A stretch of 64,000 nucleotides of DNA from Mycolicibacterium hodleri (GTDB lineage Bacteria; Actinomycetota; Actinomycetes; Mycobacteriales; Mycobacteriaceae): NCBI RefSeq assembly GCF_006439015.1, contig NZ_RCZG01000017.1:300-64299 (forward strand), read 5' to 3'. The notes below the pieces were generated by a model, which saw nothing but the letters and a program-made list of their open reading frames with translations, ran no database searches and had not been told where the DNA came from. Position numbers and translations under genes: made by a program. This document shows positions 42,394 through 50,922 of the stretch, one piece after another. How positions within the stretch are numbered: the stretch's first letter is position 1; each line of letters opens with the position of its first letter.

Positions 42394-43668
42394 TCATGCG
42401 GTCTGCAGCTCGTACGCCGCGTCGCGGTGCAGCTTGGCGTCGATGCCGCTCTCCTCGTCCTCGGGCGAGATGCGGATGCCCATCGTCTTCTTGATGGCGT
42501 AGGCGATCGCGAACGCCACCACGAACGAGTAGGCCATCACCGCGCCCGCGGCGATCATCTGCTTCCACAGCTGGCTGAAGCCGCCGCCATAGAAGACGCC
42601 GTCGGTGGCGTTGGGCATGCTCGCGCTGGCGAAGAAGCCGATCAGCACGGTGCCGATGACACCACCGACGAGGTGGACACCCACCACGTCGAGCGAGTCG
42701 TCGTAGCCGAACCGCTCCTTGAGGCCGACCGCATACACGCAGACCGCGCCGGCGATGGCTCCGACGGCGATGGCTCCGATGGGCGTGACCGCACCACAGG
42801 CGGGGGTGATGGCAACCAGGCCGGTGATGGCGCCGGACGCCGCGCCGACGCCGGTGACGTGACCGTCCTTGAGCTTCTCGACGGCCAACCACGCGAGGGT
42901 GGCCGCGCAGGTGGCGACGAAGGTGGTGACCATGACGATCGCGGCCGAGTTGCCCGCGGCCAGGGCCGAACCGCCGTTGAACGCGTACCAACCGGCCCAC
43001 AGCAGCCCCGCGCCAAGCAGCGTCAGCGGTACGTTGTGCGGCTTGCGCAACTGGCCGAACATCGCCGACTTGCCGAGCACGATCGCGACCGCGAGAGCGG
43101 CAGCACCCGCGTTGATGTGCACCGCGGTACCGCCGGCGAAGTCAATTGCCTTGAGGCTGTTGGCGATCCAGCCGCCGACGGAATCCTCGGTGACCACGCC
43201 GTCGAACGCGAATACCCAGTGGGCGACGGGGAAGTACACCAGCACGGCCCACAGCGTGGCGAACACCATCCACGAGCCGAACTTCATCCGGTCGGCTACG
43301 GCGCCCGAGATCAGTGCGACGGTGATCGCGGCGAACAGTGCCTGGAACAGCGCGAACAGGCTGACCTGAAGCCCGGAGATGGTCGTCTGCGACTCGAGCA
43401 GATCCTTCATGCCGGCGAACTCGGTGAAGCTGCCGACGAAGCCGCCGTAGCTGGTGCCAAAGACCATCGAGAACCCGAAGAGCACCCAGAGGACGCCCAC
43501 GACGGCGACCGCGCCGAAGGTCATCATCATCATGTTCGTCGAGCTCTTGACCGAGACCATGCCGCCGTAGAACAGCGCCAGCCCGGGAATCATGAGCGTC
43601 AGCCCGATGATGCAACACAGCATGAATGCCGTAGTGCCTGTGTCGACTACATCCATTGACATCTCCAT
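42394..43668 (-). CDS. amt: Ammonium transporter, Amt/MEP/Rh family
   Basis: A 424-residue channel-like transporter with about eleven membrane segments. GGMVSVKSSTNMMMMTFGAV and DFAGGTAVHINAGAAALAVA are Amt signatures, the latter holding the conserved Asp and one of the pore His residues; VGVHLVGGVIGTVLIG is a second pore segment. It admits ammonium (and probably methylammonium) under nitrogen limitation. The first codons offer several starts (MEMSMDVVDTG). It heads the nitrogen cluster; no PII (glnK) gene follows, unlike the glnB-linked amt copy usual in actinobacteria. Confidence 0.9.
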   Translation of the reverse strand: MEMSMDVVDTGTTAFMLCCIIGLTLMIPGLALFYGGMVSVKSSTNMMMMTFGAVAVVGVLWVLFGFSMVFGTSYGGFVGSFTEFAGMKDLLESQTTISGLQVSLFALFQALFAAITVALISGAVADRMKFGSWMVFATLWAVLVYFPVAHWVFAFDGVVTEDSVGGWIANSLKAIDFAGGTAVHINAGAAALAVAIVLGKSAMFGQLRKPHNVPLTLLGAGLLWAGWYAFNGGSALAAGNSAAIVMVTTFVATCAATLAWLAVEKLKDGHVTGVGAASGAITGLVAITPACGAVTPIGAIAVGAIAGAVCVYAVGLKERFGYDDSLDVVGVHLVGGVIGTVLIGFFASASMPNATDGVFYGGGFSQLWKQMIAAGAVMAYSFVVAFAIAYAIKKTMGIRISPEDEESGIDAKLHRDAAYELQTA

Positions 43669-43704
43669 AGGTGGTGCGGCCCCCCGTGGGGCCGATCACT
43701 GGCA

Positions 43705-43724
43705 GTAACCAATGTTTCTGTTAC
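43705..43724. promoter_or_regulatory. Candidate regulator site upstream of amt (GTAAC-n10-GTTAC)
   Basis: GTAAC at 43705-43709 and GTTAC at 43720-43724 are inverted repeats in an AT-richer patch 37-56 bp before the amt start. GlnR boxes contain GTnAC and GAAAC half-sites; a GAAAC also lies between these arms on the minus strand, but the spacing does not match the published box, so the assignment to GlnR is tentative. Confidence 0.35.
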
Positions 43725-43803
43725 GTGGACGGGATCGTGGTGTTGCGGGCACGTAAAACGTTCACAGTGACATCACAGCGATGGCCTGTGTCAGCATCGA
43801 CGT

Positions 43804-44271
43804 GTGAAACGGGTGCGGCCACTGACGACGGCGGTGGTGTTGGCGGCCACGCTCGTCGGGACCGGAATCTGGTGGGTGTTCTTCCGCGGTCCCTCCTCGG
43901 CTGAGTGCGCGCCGGTACGAGAGCTGCTGTCGTTCAACAAGACCGAAATCGACAAGCTGAACGCGAAGACCCACGTCCCCGAAGCCGGGTCCTACGAGGC
44001 GGCGACCGACCCCGGCGAGCTCGACTACCGGGCCTGGGTGGACGGCCTGACAGACCGGGCGGCGAAGGTCACGGCGCCCGAACTCGCAGGGCAGGCGAGC
44101 GACATGGCGGGTACTGCCGCGCGACTCGTCCGGGCCCGCCTCGACTTCGACGCTCAGAGCAAGCGCACCGCACCGGGCGCCGCGATGCCCGCGGTGGCGA
44201 TGGTGGTCACCGCCTTCAACGACGAATTCGAAGCCCAGGTCAGACAGCTGGCGAAGACGTGCCCGGAGTGA
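43804..44271 (+). CDS. Membrane-anchored or secreted hypothetical protein
   Basis: A 155-residue protein starting at GTG 43804. One N-terminal hydrophobic segment (TTAVVLAATLVGTGIWWVFF) is followed by a mostly helical, charged domain with two cysteines (Cys at SSAECAPV and at the end, KTCPE) that could form an extracytoplasmic disulfide. I do not recognise a family. It is divergent from amt and its last 32 bp overlap the convergent nitroreductase gene. Confidence 0.65.
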   Translation: MKRVRPLTTAVVLAATLVGTGIWWVFFRGPSSAECAPVRELLSFNKTEIDKLNAKTHVPEAGSYEAATDPGELDYRAWVDGLTDRAAKVTAPELAGQASDMAGTAARLVRARLDFDAQSKRTAPGAAMPAVAMVVTAFNDEFEAQVRQLAKTCPE

Positions 44272-44872
44272 ACGCAGACCCCCACCGCCCCGAGAACGCG
44301 ACCTGGTCCAGTGGCATGCGCTCGCGGGGCCGGGAGTCCCGGTCGACGATCGCCTCGTCGGCTGTCGCATAGTCGCCAAGCGTCCCGATCGCCAGCACCG
44401 CCAGCGGCCTGACGTGTTCGGGAACGTCGAAGGCGGTACGCGCCGCGTCGGTGTCGAAGCCCGCCATGGGGTGCGCGACCAGACCCCGTACGACGGCCTC
44501 GATGCTCGCATTGGCGATTGCAGCGCCTGCGTCGACGCACGAGTAGAGCGCCGTCTTCTCGTCGGAGCCCTCGTCGGCGCAGACCAGGATCAGTGCGCCC
44601 GCCGCATGCGCGTACGCATTGCCGCGCTTCAGCGTCGCAGCGAGTGTGCCGAATGTCTCATCGCCGCGGAGACCGACGATGAACCGGACCGGCTGTCGCT
44701 GTCCCCAGGTCGCCGACCAGCGGGCGGCCTCCAGCACCGCAGTCAACTGCTCGATGCTGACCGTCGCGTCGGGATCGAACGCTCGGGGACTCCAGCGCGC
44801 GGCGATCGGTTCGTGGATCGGTACGCGGGTGTCGGCCAGCCGGTCAGTCACATCGACGAACGGTAGTCGCAC
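44240..44872 (-). CDS. Nitroreductase family protein
   Basis: A 210-residue FMN oxidoreductase. The N-terminus IAARWSPRAFDPD is the usual FMN-phosphate-binding S-x-R region, AARWSATWGQRQPVRFIV the second FMN contact, and DAGAAIANASIEAVVRGLVA the dimer helix. Family members reduce nitro groups, quinones or flavins using NAD(P)H; substrate unknown. It is divergent from ask with 81 bp between, and its 3' end overlaps the convergent hypothetical gene. Confidence 0.82.
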   Translation of the reverse strand: MRLPFVDVTDRLADTRVPIHEPIAARWSPRAFDPDATVSIEQLTAVLEAARWSATWGQRQPVRFIVGLRGDETFGTLAATLKRGNAYAHAAGALILVCADEGSDEKTALYSCVDAGAAIANASIEAVVRGLVAHPMAGFDTDAARTAFDVPEHVRPLAVLAIGTLGDYATADEAIVDRDSRPRERMPLDQVAFSGRWGSAFTPGTSSPAV

Positions 44873-44915
44873 GCCACCGCCGGGCGGGAAGGGAAACCCG
44901 GGTGCGCAGACCCCT

Positions 44916-44921
44916 TATCCT
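44916..44921 (+). promoter_or_regulatory. Candidate -10 box (TATCCT) for ask-asd
   Basis: TATCCT matches the TANNNT -10 consensus 32 bp before the ask GTG. A GGAAAGGG ribosome-binding site follows at 44940-44947. Spacing suits a transcript with a 5' leader of about 25 nt; no riboswitch-sized leader is present. Confidence 0.35.
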
Positions 44922-44953
44922 TTATGGGACTCCCAGAACGGAAAGGGTGACTC

Positions 44954-46219
44954 GTGGCGCTCGTCGTCCAGAAATACGGTGGATCCTCGGTGTCGGACGC
45001 CGACCGGATCCGTCGCGTCGCCGAGCGCATCGTCGAAACCAAGAAGGCAGGCAACGACGTCGTCGTCGTGGTCTCCGCCATGGGTGACACCACGGACGAC
45101 CTGCTGGATCTGGCGCGTCAGGTGAACCCCGCGCCGCCACCGCGTGAGATGGACATGCTGCTCACGGCGGGGGAGCGGATCTCCAATGCGCTGGTCGCGA
45201 TGGCCATCTCCTCTCTCGGCGCACACGCCCGGTCGTTCACCGGCTCGCAGGCCGGCGTCATCACCACCGGCACGCACGGAAACGCCAAGATCATCGATGT
45301 CACCCCCGGCCGGTTGCGCGATGCACTGGATGAGGGCTTGATCGTGTTGGTCGCCGGTTTCCAAGGCGTCAGCCAGGACAGCAAGGACGTCACCACCCTC
45401 GGCCGCGGCGGGTCGGACACCACGGCCGTCGCGCTGGCCGCCGCATTGCACGCGGACGTGTGCGAGATCTACACCGACGTCGACGGAATCTTCACCGCCG
45501 ACCCGCGCATCGTGCCCACCGCGCGGCACCTGGACACCGTCAGCTTCGAGGAGATGCTCGAGATGGCGGCATGCGGGGCGAAGGTGCTGATGCTGCGGTG
45601 CGTGGAATATGCGCGACGCTACGACGTTCCGATACACGTCCGATCGTCGTATTCAGACAAGGCGGGCACGCTCGTCAAAGGATCGATGGAGGACATCCCG
45701 ATGGAAGACGCCATCCTGACCGGAGTCGCGCACGACCGTGGTGAGGCGAAGGTGACCGTGGTCGGACTGCCCGACGTTCCGGGCTACGCGGCGAGGGTCT
45801 TTCGCGCTGTCGCCGACGCCGACGTCAACATCGACATGGTGCTACAGAACATCTCGAAGATCGAGGACGGCAAGACCGACATCACGTTCACCTGTGCGCG
45901 TGACAACGGCCCAGCGGCGGTCGAGAAGTTGACGTCGTTGCAGCACGAAATCGGCTTCACTCAAGTGCTTTACGACGACCACATCGGGAAGGTGTCCCTG
46001 ATCGGTGCCGGCATGCGCAGTCACCCCGGTGTCACCGCCACGTTCTGCGAGGCACTCGCCGCCGTTGGTGTCAACATCGATCTCATCTCGACCTCGGAGA
46101 TCCGAATCTCGGTGCTCGTCAAGGACACCGAGTTGGACAAGGCGGTCTCGGCGCTGCACGAGGCATTCAATCTTGGCGGCGACGAGGAAGCCGTCGTGTA
46201 CGCGGGAACGGGCATTTAG
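44954..46219 (+). CDS. ask: Aspartokinase
   Basis: A 421-residue kinase of aspartate, first step to lysine, diaminopimelate, threonine and methionine. VVQKYGGSSVSDADRIR is the N-terminal phosphate-binding signature, LGRGGSDTTAVALAAAL contacts the substrate, and two ACT domains follow residue ~260 (KVTVVGLPDVPGYAARVF; VSLIGAGMRSHPGVTATF) for feedback control by lysine and threonine. In actinobacteria an internal start often yields a separate regulatory beta subunit; in-frame Met/Val codons near residue 250 would allow it. Followed 33 bp later by asd. Corresponds to Rv3709c. Confidence 0.95.
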   Translation: MALVVQKYGGSSVSDADRIRRVAERIVETKKAGNDVVVVVSAMGDTTDDLLDLARQVNPAPPPREMDMLLTAGERISNALVAMAISSLGAHARSFTGSQAGVITTGTHGNAKIIDVTPGRLRDALDEGLIVLVAGFQGVSQDSKDVTTLGRGGSDTTAVALAAALHADVCEIYTDVDGIFTADPRIVPTARHLDTVSFEEMLEMAACGAKVLMLRCVEYARRYDVPIHVRSSYSDKAGTLVKGSMEDIPMEDAILTGVAHDRGEAKVTVVGLPDVPGYAARVFRAVADADVNIDMVLQNISKIEDGKTDITFTCARDNGPAAVEKLTSLQHEIGFTQVLYDDHIGKVSLIGAGMRSHPGVTATFCEALAAVGVNIDLISTSEIRISVLVKDTELDKAVSALHEAFNLGGDEEAVVYAGTGI

Positions 46220-46252
46220 GTGCCGGGGCGAGCGAAGCGACGGGGATTCTAA

Positions 46253-47299
46253 ATGGTGAACATAGGTGTGGTCGGCGCGACCGGCCAGGTTGGCCAGGTG
46301 ATGCGCCGGCTGCTGGAGGAAAGGGACTTCCCCGCGACGAGTGTGCGGTTCTTCGCGTCGGCACGGTCGCAGGGTAAGAAGCTCGAGTTCAGGGGACAGC
46401 AGATCGAGGTCGAAGACGCCGAGACGGCCGACCCGTCCGGCATCGACATCGCACTGTTCTCGGCTGGTGCCACCATGTCCCGCGTCCAGGCGCCGCGGTT
46501 CGCCGCGGCGGGCGCCGTGGTGATCGACAACTCCTCGGCGTGGCGCAAGGATCCCGACGTCCCACTCGTGGTCTCGGAGGTCAACTTCACGAGGGATGTC
46601 GGAGGCCGCGCTCGGTCTCTCGAAAAGGGCATCATCGCCAATCCGAACTGCACCACGATGGCCGCCATGCCGGTGCTCAAGGTGCTGCACGACGAGGCTG
46701 GCCTGATTCGGATGATCGCCTCGACCTATCAGGCGGTCTCGGGTAGCGGATTGGCCGGTGTCGAGGAACTCTTCGGTCAGGCGCGCGCGGTCGTCGAGGA
46801 CAGTGAGCAATTGGTGCACGACGGGTCGGCGTTGGAGTTCCCCGCGCCGCACAAGTACGTCGCACCGATTGCGTTCAACGTGGTGCCGCTGGCCGGCTCC
46901 CTGGTCGACGACGGCTCCGGTGAGACCGACGAGGACCAGAAGCTGCGGTTCGAGAGCCGCAAGATCCTTGGCATTCCGGACCTCCTCGTGAGCGGGACCT
47001 GTGTGCGCGTGCCGGTGTACACCGGACATTCGCTGTCGATCAACGTGGAGTTCGCGCAGCCACTTTCCCCCGAGCGGGCCAGGGAATTGCTAGCGTCCGC
47101 CCCTGGGGTGACGTTGGTGGACGTGCCGACCCCGTTGGCGGCCGCCGGGACTGACGATTCACTGGTCGGGCGCATCCGTCAGGATCCAGGCGCCCCTGAC
47201 GGACGCGGCCTGGCGCTGTTCGTCTCGGGAGACAATCTTCGAAAGGGCGCGGCGCTGAACACGATTCAGATCGCCGAGCTTCTCGCCTCCCAGCTGTAG
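46253..47299 (+). CDS. asd: Aspartate-semialdehyde dehydrogenase
   Basis: A 348-residue NADP enzyme. The Rossmann fold is NIGVVGATGQVGQVMRRLL, the catalytic cysteine is in ANPNCTTMAAMPVL, and STYQAVSGSGLAG and SINVEFAQPLS belong to the catalytic domain. It reduces aspartyl phosphate from Ask. Operon with ask; the next gene begins immediately at the base after its stop, suggesting continued transcription. Corresponds to Rv3708c. Confidence 0.95.
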   Translation: MVNIGVVGATGQVGQVMRRLLEERDFPATSVRFFASARSQGKKLEFRGQQIEVEDAETADPSGIDIALFSAGATMSRVQAPRFAAAGAVVIDNSSAWRKDPDVPLVVSEVNFTRDVGGRARSLEKGIIANPNCTTMAAMPVLKVLHDEAGLIRMIASTYQAVSGSGLAGVEELFGQARAVVEDSEQLVHDGSALEFPAPHKYVAPIAFNVVPLAGSLVDDGSGETDEDQKLRFESRKILGIPDLLVSGTCVRVPVYTGHSLSINVEFAQPLSPERARELLASAPGVTLVDVPTPLAAAGTDDSLVGRIRQDPGAPDGRGLALFVSGDNLRKGAALNTIQIAELLASQL

Positions 47300-48412
47300 G
47301 TGCGAAGGTCATGGGCGGTGGTCGCGGCGCTGATCTGCGTGTGCCCGCTCCCGAACGCCGCTGCTGATCCGCCCGCACCCGTACCCCGGCCCGTGCTGCA
47401 TCCGTTGGCGCCAGGTCAGGTGGTCCGGCTCGGTCCGGTAGCTGGAACGGGCACGCCAACAAGGGATTACGGCATCGGTGCCACGGACCTCTGCGAATTC
47501 ATGGACTTTCCCAGCGGGCTGCTGCAGGTATGCGGGGACAGCTTCGCCGGACAGGGTGTCGCCTTCGGGCCGCACTTCTCGCCCGTCGCCCTGCACGTCG
47601 ACATCGACTCGGTCGACGACCCGACTGGCGTGCGCTATTTCGGTGTCACCGGTACGGACGATCCCCTGCTCGCCGACCCGGCCCCACCTGGATCCTCGCA
47701 ACTCCCCGCAGGCGTCGTCCAGATCAACCGCGAGAACTACATGCTGGTCACCACCACCAAGGATCTGGTTCCATCGACGTCCAGACTGGTGAAGGCGACC
47801 CCGTTCCAAGGCAGTTGGGCGACGGTGCCGAAGTCCCAGAGGCCAGCGTCCTACGCAGGTGGACGACAGTCGCAGATCAGTGGCTACTACGATCCGATCC
47901 CCACCGCGGATTCGCCGAGCGGATGGGTCTACGTCGTCGCAAATGCCTTCGACCGAAGCGGTCCCGCCGTTCTGTATCGCGCGACTCCTCAGTCGTTCAC
48001 CGACCGCTCGAGTTGGCAGGCGTGGTCAGGCGGCGGGGTATGGGGCAAGGCTCCCATACCGCTGTGGGGCGACAGGGTGGGTGAGACGAGTGTCCGCCAG
48101 ATCGACGGCAAGACGGTGCTGTCCTACTTCAACGCCAGCAACGGCAACATGGAGGTTCGCGTCGCCGATGCCCCGACGGGACTCGGTACCGCGCCCGTGA
48201 CGACGGTGGTGTTCGCGGGTGCATGGCCCGTCGCCGCGGACGAATTGCCACCACCGGAGGACAATCGACTGGCCCAGCCCTACGGCGGCTACCTCTCACC
48301 AGGGTCGACGCTCGACGAGTTGCGAGTCTTCGTCAGCCAGTGGAACACCTCGCCGCAGGCCGACAATGCGCCGTATCGGGTCATTCAGTTCGCGGTCAAC
48401 CCGCTGCGGTAA
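47300..48412 (+). CDS. Secreted DUF4185 domain protein
   Basis: A 370-residue exported protein. GTG 47300 follows the asd stop without a gap. A signal peptide (SWAVVAALICVCPLPNAAADPP, cut near residue 22) precedes a beta-propeller-like DUF4185 domain: DLCEFMDFPSGLLQVCGDSF, GGRQSQISGYYDPIP, GWVYVVANAFDRSG and RVFVSQWNTSPQA. DUF4185 proteins resemble carbohydrate-active propellers, and some mycobacterial members have been linked to arabinan hydrolysis; activity here is not shown. Corresponds in position to Rv3707c. A small CGAAGG/CCTTCG hairpin follows at 48414-48428. Confidence 0.82.
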   Translation: MRRSWAVVAALICVCPLPNAAADPPAPVPRPVLHPLAPGQVVRLGPVAGTGTPTRDYGIGATDLCEFMDFPSGLLQVCGDSFAGQGVAFGPHFSPVALHVDIDSVDDPTGVRYFGVTGTDDPLLADPAPPGSSQLPAGVVQINRENYMLVTTTKDLVPSTSRLVKATPFQGSWATVPKSQRPASYAGGRQSQISGYYDPIPTADSPSGWVYVVANAFDRSGPAVLYRATPQSFTDRSSWQAWSGGGVWGKAPIPLWGDRVGETSVRQIDGKTVLSYFNASNGNMEVRVADAPTGLGTAPVTTVVFAGAWPVAADELPPPEDNRLAQPYGGYLSPGSTLDELRVFVSQWNTSPQADNAPYRVIQFAVNPLR

Positions 48413-48580
48413 ACGAAGGTCTCCTTCGGTGTCCCCCGCACTCGGACGTTGCTGCGAATCTGACGCCGGAGTAGATTTCCCATCGGGGACGACTGACAAC
48501 GCGATTACCTCCGTCTCAGGACACTCCTGACGCGCCGAGGTGGCATACATCTTGTCGACGTCGATGGGCGGGAGCGGCGA

Positions 48581-49924
48581 GTGGTCGGAGGGTACGCCGA
48601 TGACTGCGAAAGCGACCGCCGGTCGTCCTTTGCCGAAGCCATGAGCCCCGTCGAGGAGTTGCGTCGACTGCGCCTACTCCTCAACCGCCTCCCGGCATTG
48701 ATCGGATACTGGAACCGTGACATGCGAAACGTGATCGCCAACGACGCATACCTCGAGTACTTCGGGATCACGCCGAGCGAGGCGAGGGGACGCCATATTC
48801 GCGACATTCTCGGAGAAGCCGTTTACGAACTCAACCTGCCCTACATCCTGAAAGCACTCGCGGGGGAGGAACAACTCTTCGAGCGCACGCTGATCGACAG
48901 CGCGGGCATGACCCGGTACACCCAGGCCTCCTATGTGCCCGACATCGTCGACGGCGAAGTCAGAGGCTTTTACGTTCAGGTCACCGACGTGACCGCGCGA
49001 GTCGAGGCCGAACAAGAGCGGGACGAAGCCCGCCGGTTGTTCCAGATCAGTATGACCAATGCACCCTTCGGCGAGGCCGTCCTGACCAGATCGGCCCATA
49101 TTCTTCGCATCAATCCGGCACTGTGCGCGCTACTGGGCTACGCCGCTGAAGATCTGGTGGGCAACGACTTTCGCGATCTCGTCCATCCCGACGACCGCCC
49201 ATCCGCCGATGCCGAACTGGCGCGCCTGCAGAACAATTCGCAAGTCGCCTCCGAGCGCCGCTACGTTCGTCGCGACGGGACGTCGATCTGGATGCAGCGC
49301 AACGCCGTTCTCGTCGCCGGCGGACACGGTGGCGACGACGTCATCGTCGCGCAGTTCCTCGACGTCACAGCCCGGCGTCGCGCCGAAGCCGAGCTGGCGC
49401 AGCTCGCGCTGACCGACTCCCTCACCGGGCTGCAGAATCGACACGCCCTGAACGAGTGCATGGCGCAATTCTGTGGCGCAGAACCGAAGGCGACCATCGG
49501 GGTCGTCTTCGCCGATCTCGATGGATTCAAATCCGTCAATGACACCTTCGGGCACGCGACCGGCGATGCCGTCCTCGTTGCGGCGGCCGGGCGTCTCGCG
49601 AAGTTGGTAACACCCCCCAACTCTGCATATCGCGTCGGCGGCGACGAGTTCGTCGTGCTCGTCCCCGATGCCAACACGGACGGGGAGGTGGCTGCGCTCG
49701 CCGGTGGCGTCCGTGCCGCACTCACGGGAACCTATTCGACGACGCAGCCGGTAGCGACGAGGCGGCGGGTAGCCCTGACCGCTACCGTCGGCTGGACTCG
49801 GGGCGGGACTGCCGACGCCGAGGGCCTACTCCGTCGGGCCGACGCCAACATGTACCAGCAGAAACCCGCACCGCGCACAGACGCGGAATCTCGCTCGGAC
49901 GCGGATGGGATCGCCCTTCCGTGA
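48581..49924 (+). CDS. PAS-PAS-GGDEF diguanylate cyclase-like sensor
   Basis: A 447-residue cytoplasmic signalling protein. Two PAS domains (about residues 25-140, LPALIGYWNRDMRNVIANDA; and 150-270, GEAVLTRSAHILRINPALCA) precede a GGDEF domain with the intact catalytic motif YRVGGDEFVVLV and upstream LTDSLTGLQNRHAL. No EAL domain or membrane segment is present. It should synthesise c-di-GMP in response to a small-molecule, redox or light signal bound by PAS. GTG 48581 is preferred since GGGAG lies just upstream; ATG 48641 lacks a ribosome-binding site. Isolated gene; 168 bp before it hold nothing I recognise. Confidence 0.88.
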   Translation: MVGGYADDCESDRRSSFAEAMSPVEELRRLRLLLNRLPALIGYWNRDMRNVIANDAYLEYFGITPSEARGRHIRDILGEAVYELNLPYILKALAGEEQLFERTLIDSAGMTRYTQASYVPDIVDGEVRGFYVQVTDVTARVEAEQERDEARRLFQISMTNAPFGEAVLTRSAHILRINPALCALLGYAAEDLVGNDFRDLVHPDDRPSADAELARLQNNSQVASERRYVRRDGTSIWMQRNAVLVAGGHGGDDVIVAQFLDVTARRRAEAELAQLALTDSLTGLQNRHALNECMAQFCGAEPKATIGVVFADLDGFKSVNDTFGHATGDAVLVAAAGRLAKLVTPPNSAYRVGGDEFVVLVPDANTDGEVAALAGGVRAALTGTYSTTQPVATRRRVALTATVGWTRGGTADAEGLLRRADANMYQQKPAPRTDAESRSDADGIALP

Positions 49925-49976
49925 AGGGGCCGATTCGGAGGACTTCGGGTCGCCCTGGACCACACCTGGCTTTCGC

Positions 49977-50132
49977 CTAGGTCTCGTCGGCGACCTGGTG
50001 TCGATCCTGGTGCTGTGCAGGTGCGTCCGGATCCCCGTCGTTGTCGTCGAGCTGTCGTTGAAGCTCGCGTTGTTCCGCGGTGGCCTTCGTGGCGTCCTTC
50101 GGCGTGGGCGGAGGTGTGTTCTGTTGTTCCAT
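49977..50132 (-). CDS. Small hydrophilic protein (51 aa), unrecognised
   Basis: A short minus-strand frame from ATG 50132 to a TAG at 49977-49979 encodes a Gln/Asp/Thr-rich peptide starting MEQQNTPPPTPKDATKATAE and ending with HQVADET. Composition is protein-like and unlike the antisense noise around it. The frame stays open ~17 codons upstream with plausible sequence (PPPAEVSRDAARETQ) but no standard start, so the true start is uncertain. It is the only coding candidate in the 317-bp gap 49925-50241. Confidence 0.4.
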   Translation of the reverse strand: MEQQNTPPPTPKDATKATAEQRELQRQLDDNDGDPDAPAQHQDRHQVADET

Positions 50133-50241
50133 GCGGGTCTGGGTCTCCCGTGCGGCATCCCGCGAAACCTCGGCTGGCGGCGGCCCTACATAGCTGATTC
50201 ATAGGTGATAGCTAGCGGGCGCCCTGGTTGGCGCGAGGATC

Positions 50242-50721
50242 ATGGTCGACATGAGTGACAAGCCAGACGATTCAACCGATTCCATCCCAGTGGCGGAAGG
50301 CACGATGCAGGAGCCGATGCCGGCTGCGTCGCCCTACGCGTCGCCGCCCGTCTATGCGGAGCCGCAGCCTGCACCTGCGGTGCAGAAACCGAGCCGGCTC
50401 AACCAGGTCGCCGCGTTGGTAGGCATCGCAGCCGGTGCGGTGGTCATCGTGGCCGTTATCTTCGGCACCGGCTTCATGCTCGGTGCCCACTCGGGCAAGC
50501 ACGCCGGTGGCGGGTATGGCCACGATCGTGGCGGCGCCATGGAGCACCGCGACGGTCCGCCCATGTGGGGCCCCGGTCCGATGATGAGGCCGGGACCGGC
50601 GTTCGTGTTCCCGGGCCCCAATTTTCAGGGCGGGCCGGGCGGTGGCCAGTTCGGTCCTGGCGGTCCCGGTGGCTCCGGCCAGGGCCCCGCGGCCGTCCCG
50701 CCGACCCAGCCCGGTCGCTGA
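50242..50721 (+). CDS. Single-pass membrane protein with Gly/Pro-rich outer tail
   Basis: A 159-residue protein: a Pro/Ala-rich N-terminal ~55 residues, one membrane helix (VAALVGIAAGAVVIVAVIFG), a short His/Gly segment (HSGKHAGGGYGHDRGG) and then a Gly/Pro/Met/Phe-rich tail without folded character. It resembles other mycobacterial low-complexity membrane proteins, but I recognise no family. ATG 50242 and ATG 50251 are both possible. Independent unit upstream of katA. Confidence 0.65.
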   Translation: MVDMSDKPDDSTDSIPVAEGTMQEPMPAASPYASPPVYAEPQPAPAVQKPSRLNQVAALVGIAAGAVVIVAVIFGTGFMLGAHSGKHAGGGYGHDRGGAMEHRDGPPMWGPGPMMRPGPAFVFPGPNFQGGPGGGQFGPGGPGGSGQGPAAVPPTQPGR

Positions 50722-50821
50722 CGAGTCCACCGACGAGATGCCCTGCCCACCCCCGGGGTGAGCGGGGCATCCCCGTCCTCGGCCTTGCCCAGAAGTCCTG
50801 GGGCCGAACACCGACTTCTTG

Positions 50822-50846
50822 CGTGTATTCGGTGGATCGTGGGTAC
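50822..50846 (+). promoter_or_regulatory. Weak SigF-like promoter candidate for katA
   Basis: GGGTAC at 50841-50846 matches the GGGTA -10 element of mycobacterial SigF promoters and is preceded by CGTGTATT at the right general distance, but the -35 match to GTTT is poor. Located ~77 bp before the katA ATG. The rest of 50722-50922 contains only a GC-rich hairpin after the preceding gene. Confidence 0.25.
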
Positions 50847-50922
50847 TGCGAAGAAGTGGTGCCTTCAAGGCGATCGCGGCCCAGTCCCGAGTGGCCGCGA
50901 CCACGACGAGATGGGTAGGTAC

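Noticed and set aside
43705..43724. A definite GlnR box upstream of amt
   Set aside because: Half-sites resemble GlnR elements, but the spacing does not fit the known arrangement, so only a candidate palindrome is reported.
48414..48428. Terminator after the DUF4185 gene
   Set aside because: The CGAAGG-TCT-CCTTCG stem is only 6 bp with no T-tract, too weak to list as a feature by itself.
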